The notes: generated by a model not told the origin, from the sequence alone. A DNA stretch of 64,000 bases from Penicillium oxalicum (GCF_001723175.1 NC_064651.1:3534001-3598000), one strand, 5' to 3'; counted from the first letter of the stretch, positions 13,190 through 24,998 are shown. Numbers and translations: made by a program.

Positions 13190-14548
13190 ACCCACTTGTT
13201 GCCTTTGCTTCTTTCTTCCGCCTGGCTTGGATTCATTTTTTCTCCCTAACCACTACCCCATGGATGTTGCCTCTCCTCATTCTCTACCTCTACCCTCCTT
13301 CCCTCTTCCCTCCTCCCCCCTTCCTCTTCGCGCTTCTGTTCTGAGTGACCCCTTTTCATTGGATGCATCTTCTGGCCCGCGTCTTTGCATCACCCTTGGG
13401 TAATCGATCCTGTTAGCTCCGAGTTTGATCCCAAGCATGTACCTAGCTCCCTCCCCCGTGGCTTAGTTCAAGTACATCACCGCCTCTGCTATCCCGGCTG
13501 CTGTCTTGTTTTTCTGGTCCTCTCCTCGATTGTGCGTTGACTTTTGCTCCCTCCCCAGGAGATCCGTTCCCATTTCGGGATCCGGGCAATTGTAAGAATA
13601 CACTATTTCTCGACCATTGACGATTATGTATCTTACACCAACATCCCCATAATACCAAGTCACTGCCCGTAGGACATCGATGTGTTCATTCCGAACAGGA
13701 AGTACCTACGAGCTCGGTACATGTCATTTCCCCTACTCATACGAGGTATTTTCTTCTTATCTTGAGTGCGTAGACATTTCATCTTCTGATCGGAAAAAAA
13801 CGCAGGAAGCTGCCGGGATGTGTGTGGGTGATCTTTCGAGTACAGCCTCACTTAAGCTCCATGGGATGGGATATGAAGAGTGACCTCTTGCTGGAAGAAT
13901 GGGGAATTGTAATGCAACCCCTGAATATGCCCTAGCAGTATATTCCATATGAGTTTGGGACGCTCGAGTCGAACACAGAACACAGGAATTGGGTGGGAAA
14001 GCAGAAAGATGCTAAAGGAACATTGAAGGCATTTATAAGAGAAAATAAAACAAGAAGGAATTGTCGGTCACACTAGGGAGTTCGCATCCAGGCCAAATTG
14101 ACAGTTTACATCTAGAGCAGCCATTCTGGAGATAAGAAAAGACCCGGGAAAGAGATTCGGTGCGCGAATCGAGACAAAGCCCGTATAAAGTACAATAGTC
14201 CAACGCGCGTTCATGCAATACAAAGGAGGAGAAAATAACAAGACAAATATCTACCGAACAAGCCAATCCCACCAACTTGGAAGCGGATGCTGAGCAGTCG
14301 TTTCCAGGAGTTCTACACACCAGCAGGGTCACCCCAACACTTCCCCTTCTCCCCAAAATAAAGTTAATTCATCGTAGCCAGCCATTTCGTTCTCGTTGTC
14401 TTCGCCATCGATCTTGAAAGTTGCTGATCGTGGAACGGGGGAGGCCCGTCGGACAAAGAGTGTATCAGAAGCTAAGCGTCGGTCGATCTTTTCGCAAAGA
14501 TCGGTCCTATCCGAGGTTCGATTTTGTATGGAACGACGTATTGGTCAT
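13190..14548. other. Intergenic region between convergent mS38 and V-ATPase c genes
   Basis: About 1.36 kb of shared 3' flank. It is strongly CT-rich at 13200-13330 (3' flank of mS38) and AT-rich around 14030-14060, where T-rich and A-rich tracts suit 3' processing of the minus-strand gene. No supported coding sequence. Confidence 0.6.
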
Positions 14549-15517
14549 TTAGCAGGTGGCTTTAGAACGCGAGTTCATGAGCAAAGCCACAATGAGACCG
14601 TACAGACCTAGATTTAGGGCCATGAGTTAGATGCGCCCCCAAAATTTGATCCAAGACGATGAGCTTACCCAAGACTTCAGCGAAAATGAGAATAAGGATC
14701 ATTCCGACGTAGAGGCGAGGTTGCTGAGCAGTTCCGCGGACACCAGCATCACCGACAATACCAATAGCGAAACTGTACAAGAGTTGCCAAAGGGTTAGAA
14801 AAGGATCCAACTTTGTGGGCAAGTAAAGATTTGATGTGTACGTACCCAGCAGCAAGACCAGCAAGACCGACGGCCAGACCAGCACCAAGCTGGATGAAAC
14901 CAGTGTATAGAGGGAGCTTTTGGGTCAGGTCGTTCGCGACCAGGACCGAAACGACCAGACCGTAGATACCAATGATACCCGCCATGACGATGGGAACAAT
15001 GTCTGCAGGTCGAGCGATTAGTGGACAATGAACGATGCAATTTCTGGCACCGAGGCCACCGGATTCAACGTACTCTTGACGATCAGGTCAGGGCGGAGGA
15101 CACCCATGCTGCAAACACCAACACCAGCCTTGGCAGTGCCATAGGCGGCGCCAAAGCAGGTGAAGACGATGGCGGACGTGCAGCCCAGCGCACCAAAGAA
15201 GGGCTGGAGAAGAGATACGTCAGCCACATTATTGAGACCTCGTTGAATTGACCACACGACGGGCGTAAAGTGGGAGATGGATGGAGCTGCTGCAGTGCGG
15301 AGGCAACGGATCGAATACATGCACTGCAAAATCCGGGAAGCTAGCTAAAGACTTGACATACCGCGTAAACGGGGCTGTATCAATACAGATTAGCAGTTAT
15401 CCTTGAAAAAGCACTCGCCGACCATTAAGAGAGCAAGCTCGAGCTTCCATAGGTGTGTACTGCCCTAGGGGGGGTTGACCGAGGGTTTGCCACGACTTAC
15501 CAAAGTTCTGTGGCCAT
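14549..15517 (-). CDS. vma3: Vacuolar H+-ATPase proteolipid subunit c (Vma3)
   Basis: Six exons on the minus strand: 15517-15501, 15374-15362 (only 13 nt), 15203-15074, 15002-14846, 14772-14669 and 14607-14549. Joined they give 159 aa with continuous frame, the usual length. The product starts [18 protein letters not shown] and has four hydrophobic helices. The proton-carrying Glu138 sits in [12 protein letters not shown] of the last helix, and [14 protein letters not shown] is the family hallmark in the helix 3-4 loop. It forms the rotating c-ring of the membrane Vo sector, translocating protons into vacuoles and other acidic organelles. The short C-terminus NSRSKATC fits Vma3 rather than Vma11 or Vma16. 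The two tiny first exons are why simple ORF reading misses the start. The 338-bp gap to the next gene (15518-15855) is its promoter. Confidence 0.96.
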
Positions 15518-15855
15518 TTTGACAACTCAGGGGCTCAGATGAGATGTGTGAGTGAGAGCTATAACCGTGTTTCGATGGTAGACGACTTGCGGAATGCTTA
15601 GTCGAGCTGTAGACGATGGCGTTGCTGTATTCGGAGAGGTTGGAGAGGTCAACGAGGTCAGAGGCACACACGCTGGTGGTGAGGTCACGTGGTCTTGGCG
15701 TTTCTCCACTGCCCGTTGCATGCGCCTCACGACGAATGTTATCCCACTTGGGCAATTAAACATAGCTACATATTACCTCGAGGCCATAGAATATGATGGG
15801 AGAAGTATTCAATTATGTGTTTTTACAAGCAGATCATATAATACAATCCCTCTTC

Positions 15856-17465
15856 TCACCACCCAAAACTCACCCGACACCCGGGAATATCAAGCTTCGT
15901 GCTAGACTCTGATGACCCTCCGGCCACCGCCACCGGCTGGTTGTAGGCAATCGCCTTCTCGGAGAGCGCCCCAAAGGTGTTGGGCACAAATTCGAGGCTG
16001 CCTTGACCAGATGTGTAATCCACTGAATGGGAGCCTTCAACGCGTGAGACCATTCCAAAGTTGAAAGTAACGTTGCTTCCCACAGACTGAGCGTCCCGTT
16101 CGTGCGGCTCTGAGGGATCTGTGGATACAAAGAACTGAATGAAGTCCCCGGCTGTGGCGACCTGAGACAGCAAAGATAGATCATCGCCAACGAGGCTTTT
16201 GACAAGAGCTGCAGAGTCCAAATCGGCCCTTCCGCTTGGGTTGAAGATCATCTCCAGGCCAGCCAAAGCATCCGGGTTAGCTGATCCTGAGAAGCAAATC
16301 TCCGGGTCCAGAGAAAGAAGCCCCTGCTTCTTGCCCCAGCCACCGCCTCCACTGACTACTCTATGCAGCTTGCCCCCTTGTCGTAACGATTGATTCAGAT
16401 ACTCCTGCGCAGATAAGTTGGAGTCAGTGACTCTCGCCTGGGGCTTTTCGACGAGCGCCCACACCGAGACCCTGTGGTCCGAGATATTGTGTTCTTTGAT
16501 GTACTGGGGAAGGTCCTTCTCCAGATCTGACGAGGCGGGTATGGGATCGTTCGAAGCTGGATCGGTGGATTTCGAAATCTGTCGGAGAATATTGCCCATA
16601 CTAGCAAGCACTCTTTTGCGCTGGCCAAGAGGGTGAAGAGGTAGTGTCACGCGTGGCTCGGTCTTGCTAGAGAAATGAGAGGATGTGACAGTGCAGCTTG
16701 TCAAATCTATCGTGTGATCACGAGTGTATGTGTTTTCGGCTGTATCGAATTTCCATCGCATGCCGAAAAGGGTTGATTCTTTCCCATTGACAAAGACGGT
16801 GTTCGCAAGGCGTAAGCCGACCCGATGAGGTCCATCGGTCGGACTTTGCTTTCCTTCTCCATTCTGAATTGAGAACAAAAGATCGGTCTCTTCGTCCGCA
16901 GGTCCGCCAAACTTGCGTGGAGGTACCGGCTTTCCCTGGACGTTGTGCTCGCCAACAAGCAAGAGCGAGAGACCTTCGGACTCGGAGATTGTCTCCGCAG
17001 CGCTTGGTTTGTCGAGCCCACCTACGACCTTCGGCTTGCAAGGAATTTTGTCGACCACGGCGGCCACAGCATACAGACAATCGGTTTTCGGGGCCTTCCC
17101 ATATAGATTTTGCATCAATTGAGGAAGGAACCCGTCGGAGGCATCGAGCCAATGTGCCAATTTCGGGGTGACGAGAAGCAACGGCACGGAGTTGCTGGTG
17201 AGTAGCGGAGTCTGGAGGGTGGGAAGCGACGCAAGGACATCGTGGGCACTCTGTAAAATTTGGTCAATGAGACTTTGATCCGAAGTAATCTTTATCAAAT
17301 GCGGCTTACAATGGCCTCTGGCGTGCTTGTGAGCCACGTAAAGGCAAAGGGAGGATGTGTGGTAGTGGCATATTGTCTTCTTGGCGAAGGGAAGCTCAGT
17401 CGACTTAGAGAGGAGCTGGTCCCAAGGCGCAGAGCGCGCAGCTTCAGATTCAGCCGAGAAGCCAT
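15856..17465 (-). CDS. Conserved fungal protein of unknown function with mitochondrial presequence (FIST-like fold possible)
   Basis: Two exons, 17465-17310 and 17250-15856, with a 59-bp intron (GTAAGC...TTTACAG), give 516 aa. An unspliced frame runs further upstream to 17523, but its N-terminal part is in the wrong frame. After splicing, the first exon reads MASRLNLKLRALRLGTSSSL... then PSPRRQYATT, a textbook mitochondrial targeting sequence with an RRQYA cleavage-like site. Visible blocks are VPLLLVTPKLAHWLDAS, GLSLLLVGEHNVQGKP, VSVWALVEKPQARVT and the Gly-rich GGGGWGKKQGLLSLDPE. The arrangement recalls FIST N/C sensory domains, but I cannot confirm it. No catalytic motif is recognised. Orientation is the same as the V-ATPase c gene, 338 bp away. 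Confidence 0.75.
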
Positions 17466-20400
17466 CTATCGAACGCGCTTGACAGTTGAGGAATAGAACA
17501 AAAGAATCACTCCGACATCGCAATCAAGTGGAATCGGATTCGTTCGGTGCCGGAGCGCGGGGAAAGCAAGTTTCCCCAACTCCCGAAGTCTGAGCTCGAA
17601 TATCGTGACGTTCAGATGTCCAGTACTGGAACTGTACTAGACGACTACGTTACACGGTTACGACAAAGGTCGGTAATATACGTAGGTTTTCGCTTTGGTT
17701 GCGGGAGTCTTGAGAGACGTTGCGGTAACGAATTTGATACAACGCTAGCCCTTTCTAGTGAGGTGGGCAATGGGCGGCATTCCACAAGTTCTCAGCCCTA
17801 TCGTCTCAATCTGGAGTCGAGTTGAGCTGGTTGATCCCAGGTTTCTTGGCATTCTAGGGTAGTTATGATCCTGCCTAACTCTATTGCTGATTGCTTGGTA
17901 GTTGCCTGCAAATTTATGAGATTAATACATTTCGCCAGAGGGTGCTGTGGACTCTCAATATGTCATTGCATCCTGGTCTTTAAGGTCTCCTACCCTCCAC
18001 TGGCGAGAGCCATCAAGGTTGCCACAAGCACGCTCATCTCCTCTACCCGCTCGGTAACACTAGGGGTGGACAACTTGAGATGATCAAAGCCGAAGACACG
18101 GAGCTGCAAGGGAGATACTCTCACTCAAAAAGCTAAAAACAGGTGCATGGGCTAGGTACAACTCGACGGCAATGGTGAAGCGTGCCGCTCAATGTGCTTG
18201 AATGTGTTATGCACATGGACTTGAGCCCGACAACAGTCAGCTCTAGCTGGTAGCGGACCAACATTCATAGTGGATCGTGAGCCCCTCTGCGCCCAGCTGG
18301 ATCCATATCGGCCAATTAGTACAAAGTAGCCTGGCTCAGCCACCGGATCGTTGAAATTATGCTTCAATCCTCGACCCTTGAAGGATATTTGTCCGCGAAC
18401 TGGTGGCTGTGCTCGATTTTGTGTACAAAATATAGACTCTGCCTTCGAGATAATGTGCTTGGAGAGCCACATCATTTCGACATGAGACTGTGGCGCGCGT
18501 GTTGCCAAATATAGCGCGACCGATGTTTGGTGAAGCACCCACTAGTCATTGTTCTCCTGTGGGCATCCAGGCTCCTGCACCCGATCTTCGAGATCGACAC
18601 AACCTCACCAACCTTCTTGTGCCAAGTCAGCTTGATGCAAGGTTACTCGACTTTGGGATGCTTTTTGCGTCGAGTCGGAGCCAGACGCAGCTTCCCCGAT
18701 GATCTACCGAACGGGTCTTCAAGTTCAGGCTGTCTCCATCCGTTGGGGGCAATCTCAATGGGAGCTACAAGTTTCCTGTAGGGTCCTGTTGGACCGCCGA
18801 GGGCGTAAAATACGTCAGCCTCAGGGCGGGGGCCAAGTCCATATTAATTTTACAGGCTCTGACAGGCTCCCAAGAGGCGAAGAAGTGACGACTCCATAGG
18901 GCTGGCCCGCTTCAATCCACCCCGGAATGCTTCCACATGGATACCTTGACGTGCAGATTCAGAGTCACCACGATCTGTAGGTTTCGTACCAGCCCTCTTG
19001 TCTGGGGGGTGGAAAGTAGAGACACATGCATGCATGGGAGTGAAGACCACAGAAAAAAGGTACATTTACACAACCCTTGTCCATTGCGCAGGAGGTACAG
19101 TACAGAACGCCACAGGTGACGATGCCGATCTTGTCATGCCAGCCGCCACAATTGGCGCCGTCATCGTGTCATGGGACCTCTCGTCAATACCACACATCCG
19201 AATGACCGGATTTCGTTCAGATTGCAACCACCGTGGAATGTGTGGTATACGGAGAGTCGGTCTAAAGTGCCCTGGGCATTATGCCAGATTTTGGAAGTTC
19301 GAATAAGGCGACGAAGCCTCTTGCTCAACCCTTGAAGTGGCGCAACTACAGTACGGCACCGTCCTTGACTCGTTTCTGGTACCGTTCTTCCGTACCAACA
19401 TTGAACGGCCGAGTGGGATGCCAAGACTGATAGGCCAGGCAGCCAGCAAACGGAGCATGCGGATAGGACCGCTTCAAAAAAAAACTGGCCCGACGCATGT
19501 CGTCCTAGCAGAAATGTGTGCCGGGACAGAAGTAATCATATTCATCTTCAAGAGATAGAAAAAGGGGGAGAGGACTTGATGGAAAGTGAAGCGACAAATA
19601 TAGCACAAATGCCATGTCTGGTTGGATCAGAGAAGAATACAGTAGTACTCTGAATTCTAGTACTGCTGCTGGCCCCCAAGCAGGCAGGATTCGCGGTACT
19701 GGGGATGAGTTGACTTGCAGGCCATCGCCGACCAGTCGGGCCCACATGGGATGATTCTTTTGTGCGCCTGGCGGACGAGATTGAGTGGAGTGCATCCAGA
19801 ATTGGGGGCCTGGCAAAGATTTCAGGTACTTGACATTTGACATACCGTCACAAAGGGTTGAAGCTGGCGAGAGACAAGATGCTGGAGAAACAAGGGGCAT
19901 GGCGAAAGCGTATCCAGCTACCAAAGTGCCTATCACATCATAAAGTCGTAGTGAGGTACGGAAAACCCGGACACGATGACGACGGTCCGCCTCGCGCGTG
20001 GGCACTACAAGTGTACAGTAGTACACCGTGCCCGTTCCTCCTCAGGCTGATCTTGCCAATTCTCCAGCTGTTTTCTGTATCCGGTGTATCGTACGCGACG
20101 TACAGATACCTGAAGTGAACACAAGCTGGTCCGGGCGAGCATCTCCTGCCAGGCTCCCGTCAAACATGGATTTATGTCATTTCGACTAAGCCACAAATGG
20201 GTGGCTGGTGATGGGACACGCCAATCATGTCTTCACATTGGCTATGATCGTCCCGCCGAGCCACAGAGTCTGCACGTTATGGCGGATACATGACGCAATG
20301 CCAGAGCTGCTGGTACGGGTAAAGAAACAGAGCTGCACCGGCTCCTTTTGTTTTTTGGGTTTGGGAAGGCTGACGCCTGACTGGCCGTGTGGACACTGCA

Positions 20401-20575
20401 GTGAGGTGTGCTGTCCCGATCTTAAATACAGCCCTCTCCGCATTTGCGCCAGTCTTGCATTTTTTCTCCATTCTCAAACCTCCGACTCTCTCCAACTCAT
20501 CTTCGGAAATCTCTCCCAGCGACTTTTCTTACCAAAAGACCTTTTGAATCACACATTCCAACAACAACCAGCACC
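17466..20575. other. Intergenic, divergent upstream regions of the mitochondrial-type gene and PMP3
   Basis: About 3.1 kb with no supported gene. Frames at 18152-18538 (-), 18490-18899 (+) and 19505-20026 (-) have no recognisable motif or splice support. The last 150 bp (20440-20575) are CT-rich, as expected for the promoter and leader of the highly expressed PMP3 gene. Confidence 0.5.
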
Positions 20576-21011
20576 ATGCCTCTCACCGCCTCGTAAGTCT
20601 CGTCTGTGAACAGTGTCGTCATAGCCTCGGCGCGCTATCCTCGATCGGACTGGTGTCCTCTTGGATGAGGCCGCACACCAGGCGGAATCGTCGGCTTCGT
20701 GCTGGCGAGCCCCCTTCCGGCTGACACACCTGCTGGGCGATCAGTCACCAACTAATGATTCTCTACTAGTGATGTCTGCAAGATTATCTTTGCCATCATT
20801 CTGCCCCCTCTGGGAGTCTTCTTGGAGCGCGGATGTGGTGCTGATCTCCTGATCAACATTCTGCTGACCATTCTTGGTTACATTCCCGGAATCATTCACG
20901 CCCTGTATGTGATCAAAGTCCCATGCCGTCTTGTATCCAGTCGATCTCGGCGCTCTTCAACCCGAGTTCCCTGCTAACCCGTCGCTCAGTTACATTATCT
21001 TCAAATATTAA
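20576..21011 (+). CDS. pmp3: Plasma membrane proteolipid 3 (PMP3/UPF0057 family)
   Basis: Three exons, 20576-20592, 20770-20904 and 20990-21011, give a 57-aa protein starting MPLTASDVCKIIFAI. It has the two hydrophobic helices of the family separated by the conserved loop GVFLERGCGADLLINILLTI, and ends ALYIIFKY. The length is exactly that of PMP3 proteins, and both introns fall where only a splice keeps the protein intact. PMP3 is a small plasma-membrane proteolipid that influences membrane potential and cation tolerance and is salt/cold-stress responsive in many fungi and plants. The 177-bp first intron after only 17 coding bases may hold regulatory sequence. The gene is too short to appear as a long open frame. 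Confidence 0.96.
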
Positions 21012-22582
21012 CGTTGTCGATAACCCCACCGACTGCGACCATGTCCTCTCGTCGGTCACTCGTGCAACAGTTCGTGGCATGATGCAAAGGGGACAGTCTG
21101 CTCTGGCTCTGAGTTTGACCAGTCTGTTACTTCTACGTCACCTCGGGCCTGGCTGAGCGACAGCGTGTCGCGTGGTATTGCGGTCCCTCACCCACCTCGA
21201 TTATTCTGCAGCCTCCTCTCGCCTACTTGGACGAGCGCCGGTCTCCATAATTTCTCTAATAGTGGCACTGTTCACCAACTTTGCCGATTACGATGCCTCT
21301 TTTCCTTCGTTTACGGTCATGCCGGATTGCGTCTTTCGAATTCCATGCGGGTTTTTTCTTGCCTTTTCAAATGATACCACCCCATATTGTATGACCGTCA
21401 TGGGCTTGCGCTTTACCCGGATGGCAGTTAGCTTTTTACGATTGACGGAATGGCGATTGTTTGAAACGTTTTTCACTTATCCACTCAGATCTACTCATAG
21501 TGTACAATGAAAACCCCGCAAACGCGATAACCTGCTACAATGTAAACGTTTGCCAAGCTCTACTTAATCTTGATCCTTCGACTAAGTGGGACCGCTTAGC
21601 CTTACCATGACGGTTAGTGTCCCACGTCTCAGTCGCTAATCAACTCAACTAGGATAACAGACTTGCTCAACGTGACTGTGTTGACAAATGAGCATTTTCA
21701 CAACCGCCAGACTGTGTCTTTTTTTTCATGTCTCTATTCGACCGTACGTATTCTGTAGCTGCCAGTGACGGAAACGCCACCGTAGCAGCCGAGTTTAGTC
21801 ATGCAATCAGGCGAGCCAAGCCCTTAAAGGAGTCCGGAAATTGCACGCCGTCCGGAGCTTTGTCTGCCTCATATACCCACCTGTCGTCTCTCATTAGAGT
21901 CAAGACATCGACTTGGCAAATTCAGAGTGGGACTAAGGCCATTTCCCTGTCTATAAGCGGGTGGTTGTAATGCAAAGCTTGAGTGAACATGTTTTTTGGT
22001 GCACAAGTAGCGCCCGCGCTAGGTCTCGACCCCGGCGCGTACTGAAGGCGCTAACTCGACAGACATCCAATGAACGCCGCCAAACACGACGCAGATCCCT
22101 TGAGCCTCTTCCAAGGACTACGCAGTGCAACTCTGGTATTCGTCTACGATGTCATTCTGCTCGACACTGGCGCCTACCCAGGGCTGTTCGCCAGGATGTG
22201 TTTCAAAATCTGCACAACAGGGCTTGCACAGGTCGGCTAGGTCACTGCTGAGCGCCTGAAATGATGACTTGGCTTCGCGCCTACCGAAGACGAGCTCATT
22301 GATGGAGCGTGTTTAAACTGCAATGGATCCTGCCCACTTTGGGGTATTGATCTTTCTGGGTCTTCACCTCTTCTCTCCGGTCTCAAATCTTGAGCTGCTC
22401 TGCCGCCATCCGCTCAGTATCCCGCCGCCTTTTTTCGCGTCCGATCATGACAACCACAAGGGTCACATAACCTAGAGGGTAGTCAGTGCCGCTCGTCAAT
22501 CTGCAACTGTGCGGCTAAAGATGAAGAATTTACCAAAAGAATACGACCCTTGACATTACCAATTCAGCCAGTCACCTGCAGT
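21012..22582. other. Intergenic region between PMP3 and the CFEM gene
   Basis: About 1.57 kb. The first 500 bp are T-rich 3' flank of PMP3. Apart from the short protein-like frame listed at 22070-22240, nothing is supported. Confidence 0.5.
22070..22240 (+). CDS. Possible small ORF or gene remnant, 56 aa
   Basis: ATG at 22070 opens 57 codons ending TAG at 22240. The translation looks protein-like, with hydrophobic and aromatic residues in regular spacing (GLRSATLVFVYDVILLD, then GAYPGLFARMCFKICTTG). No family is recognised and no flanking exon was found, so this may be a decayed exon or a chance frame. Low confidence. Confidence 0.2.
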   Translation: MNAAKHDADPLSLFQGLRSATLVFVYDVILLDTGAYPGLFARMCFKICTTGLAQVG

Positions 22583-24703
22583 ATGATCCGCCATTGGGGC
22601 CTCAGCATACTCATCGCGGCTCTCTCTTTCATTGCCATCGGTTCCGCCACAGACACAAGCGAACCGTCCGATGCTACTCTCTGGGGTGCCATACCGGATT
22701 GTGCCAAATTATGTGTTCAGAATTTTATCGAGGGCCAGTACAACACTGCGGAGTGTGCCTCGGGATCTGATATCAAATGTCTTTGCCGGAACAAGACACC
22801 GAGTGGACTCACCTTGGGAGAAGCGGCTCTGAGCTGTTTGTACGCATTATGTGCAGAGACAGACATCTCGCTCCAGGGGAGCAGAGTCTATCATGTGTGT
22901 AGTCCTGTGAGCGGTGCGGTCGTGGAAACACACTCTGTGATTATAGCTACGACGTTTGATCCTCCACAGTCGGCAACAACCATGTATCCTGCGACCACTG
23001 CAACCGGCCCATCAAGTACAAGCCCATCTTCATCCTCGTCCTTGAGCCAAACAAGTTCCTCATCAATTCTGTTTACTTCCTCCTTTTCTTCCCCCTCATC
23101 TACAGCGCCCACGGAAACCGTCTCTCAGACGACGAGATCAACTTCCACGAAAACCACAACGGCAAGCAGCGATACAAGTACACCTACAACCAGCATCGCT
23201 TCGGCTAGTTCTACCTCATCATCAGCAAGCTCAAGCGGTGCTACATCTCATGTCAGCTCTAGCACTGTGATTGGGGTATCTGTCGCATCTGGCGTTGCTG
23301 GTGCTTTTCTCATCGGAATCGCCGTCTTTCTATGCTGCAAACGATGGCGACAGAGGAGTCACGCCTCGGGATTCAATTCTGACCATGATGATTTCTTTGA
23401 AATCGGCGGCACAATGTCTGAACCTGCTGACTTCTCGCGGTCTCCTTCTCAACTTTCGCCCCGCGGGCCTCACAGTGGACCCCGCGGGTCGTTTCCTCTC
23501 GCACGCGGTCCTGGCAGTGACCAGATGTCCGAGCTACCTACAACACGGACACCAACCTGGCAGAATCCGACCATGGCGCCGACTGTGAGACTGCTTCCAA
23601 CTGCTCCGGACTCAGAGAAGCCACTCGAAAGGGAACCTATCGGGGTCGCTGTGAGCTCTCGGGACGGTTGGGCAAACTCACCACGCAGTCTATCATCATC
23701 GCAGAACGTGCAAGCCGAATCATCTACGACTCCGGTGATGGGACTGCATCCGAAACCGTTAAAATGGAGTCTTCGACCCGACAGTGGCGGGACACTCTTT
23801 GAAGAAGACGAATATCAGCAGATCAGAGCACCTCAACCATTAAACATGCAGAGTACAGCCTGTGCTCGCCCACTACCAGGGCTGCCAGCCAATCCTCGCG
23901 CGTTCAAGAATAAAATACCACCTGATCATCATCACGGAGGATCGTCGCCGCCGCCGCCGCAACAGCAGCGTGCTCGTCCAGGACACCAAGGGCGATTTTC
24001 ACCACAAAGCAGTCTTTCTAGTGATCGGGTTGTGGGTCCAAATATGTCCACGACAGCCTTCCGTTCATCCCCACCGTCGAATCCCAGTAGCTCGTCGAAC
24101 AATGATTCAGGGTCTTCTTATCGTGGATCCGCGAGTATTCCAGTCGCACTCGCTCTGATGCAGGGACAGGAACAAAGGCAGGGGCAAAGGCAGGGCCACG
24201 GCTCGAGCGTACGGCCTATTCACCGACCTCGTCCGTCTCCTCGCAACTTTGATCCACGAAGAAGCCCAGCTTTGAGCGGCAAAGCCCCCGGAGGACCCAG
24301 ACCGGCTGCCAGTCCGACCCAGGTTCCCAGTCACCCTCCTCAATCACCCAACAACGGGCTCGGCCTCTCTGCGCCGCCAGACCAACTGGTTCAGCCCCGA
24401 ATTGTGTCCCGAGAAGAAATCAAGCATGTTGAGATCCGCAGCAGTCCACGTCTTCCTGGTGAAGTCGTGGCGCCTTACGGCCCAGATGACTTTTGGCCGG
24501 AGCGAGGCCGAAGCCGAGCCCCTGTCCCCCATACCATGAAAGCATTGCCCTATCCCTCAGAGATCGCCCCGGGGAAGGTCTTGTATCCGCAGAGTCCCCA
24601 TAAAAGACCGCGAGATATACAGGCACAGCGACTGTCAGCTACCGGGCGGAGCCTGACACCTTCCAAGAGAGGGGACGATTTGATTCTCCGAGTTGAAGAG
24701 TAA
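22583..24703 (+). CDS. CFEM-domain single-pass membrane protein with long proline-rich cytosolic tail
   Basis: A single-exon gene of 706 aa. The start at 22583 is chosen over an in-frame ATG at 22550 because MIRHWGLSILIAALSFIAIG is a clean signal peptide, cleaved near residue 22-24. The CFEM domain follows with all eight cysteines (C40, C44, C58, C66, C68, C85, C90, C106) and an Asp (D63) just before the CxC pair, the position used for haem iron in known CFEM proteins. A Ser/Thr-rich stalk (about 125-225) leads to one membrane helix (about 229-250, IGVSVASGVAGAFLIGIAVF), then CCKRWRQR and a cytosolic tail of about 450 aa rich in Pro, Ser and Gln. This is the layout of fungal CFEM receptor-like or wall-sensor proteins rather than GPI-anchored haemophores. 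Ligand and partner are unknown. Confidence 0.88.
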   Translation: MIRHWGLSILIAALSFIAIGSATDTSEPSDATLWGAIPDCAKLCVQNFIEGQYNTAECASGSDIKCLCRNKTPSGLTLGEAALSCLYALCAETDISLQGSRVYHVCSPVSGAVVETHSVIIATTFDPPQSATTMYPATTATGPSSTSPSSSSSLSQTSSSSILFTSSFSSPSSTAPTETVSQTTRSTSTKTTTASSDTSTPTTSIASASSTSSSASSSGATSHVSSSTVIGVSVASGVAGAFLIGIAVFLCCKRWRQRSHASGFNSDHDDFFEIGGTMSEPADFSRSPSQLSPRGPHSGPRGSFPLARGPGSDQMSELPTTRTPTWQNPTMAPTVRLLPTAPDSEKPLEREPIGVAVSSRDGWANSPRSLSSSQNVQAESSTTPVMGLHPKPLKWSLRPDSGGTLFEEDEYQQIRAPQPLNMQSTACARPLPGLPANPRAFKNKIPPDHHHGGSSPPPPQQQRARPGHQGRFSPQSSLSSDRVVGPNMSTTAFRSSPPSNPSSSSNNDSGSSYRGSASIPVALALMQGQEQRQGQRQGHGSSVRPIHRPRPSPRNFDPRRSPALSGKAPGGPRPAASPTQVPSHPPQSPNNGLGLSAPPDQLVQPRIVSREEIKHVEIRSSPRLPGEVVAPYGPDDFWPERGRSRAPVPHTMKALPYPSEIAPGKVLYPQSPHKRPRDIQAQRLSATGRSLTPSKRGDDLILRVEE

Positions 24704-24980
24704 CCACCACTACTCTATTGCGGTGTTGCTTGCCACTTTGTTCTGCAATTCGAGGTGTTGGGAGGGGGCTTATTCATGCGAGAGCAGCGCCGTGGACCCC
24801 TGGGGTCTTTTGATCCCACGCACCCTTTTGGTTTCTTGTTTTTCTACTTCTTTGTACATTATTCCGGGGACTTCCATATCCCAATTCCAGGGGCCGCATG
24901 ATACCATTTGGAGCGAGCCCATGACAACATTTTATGTATATAGACGTGGATTGATTAATATCAGCTCTTATTTTCTTTCT

Positions 24981-24998
24981 CCCCCCCCCCCCCCCCCC
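24981..24998 (+). repeat. Homopolymer (C)18
   Basis: Eighteen uninterrupted C residues about 280 bp after the CFEM gene stop, inside a pyrimidine tract. Confidence 0.9.

Noticed and set aside
17310..17523. Upstream reading-through N-terminus of the mitochondrial-type gene
   Set aside because: It uses the wrong frame across a clear 59-bp intron; the alternative frame gives a mitochondrial presequence.
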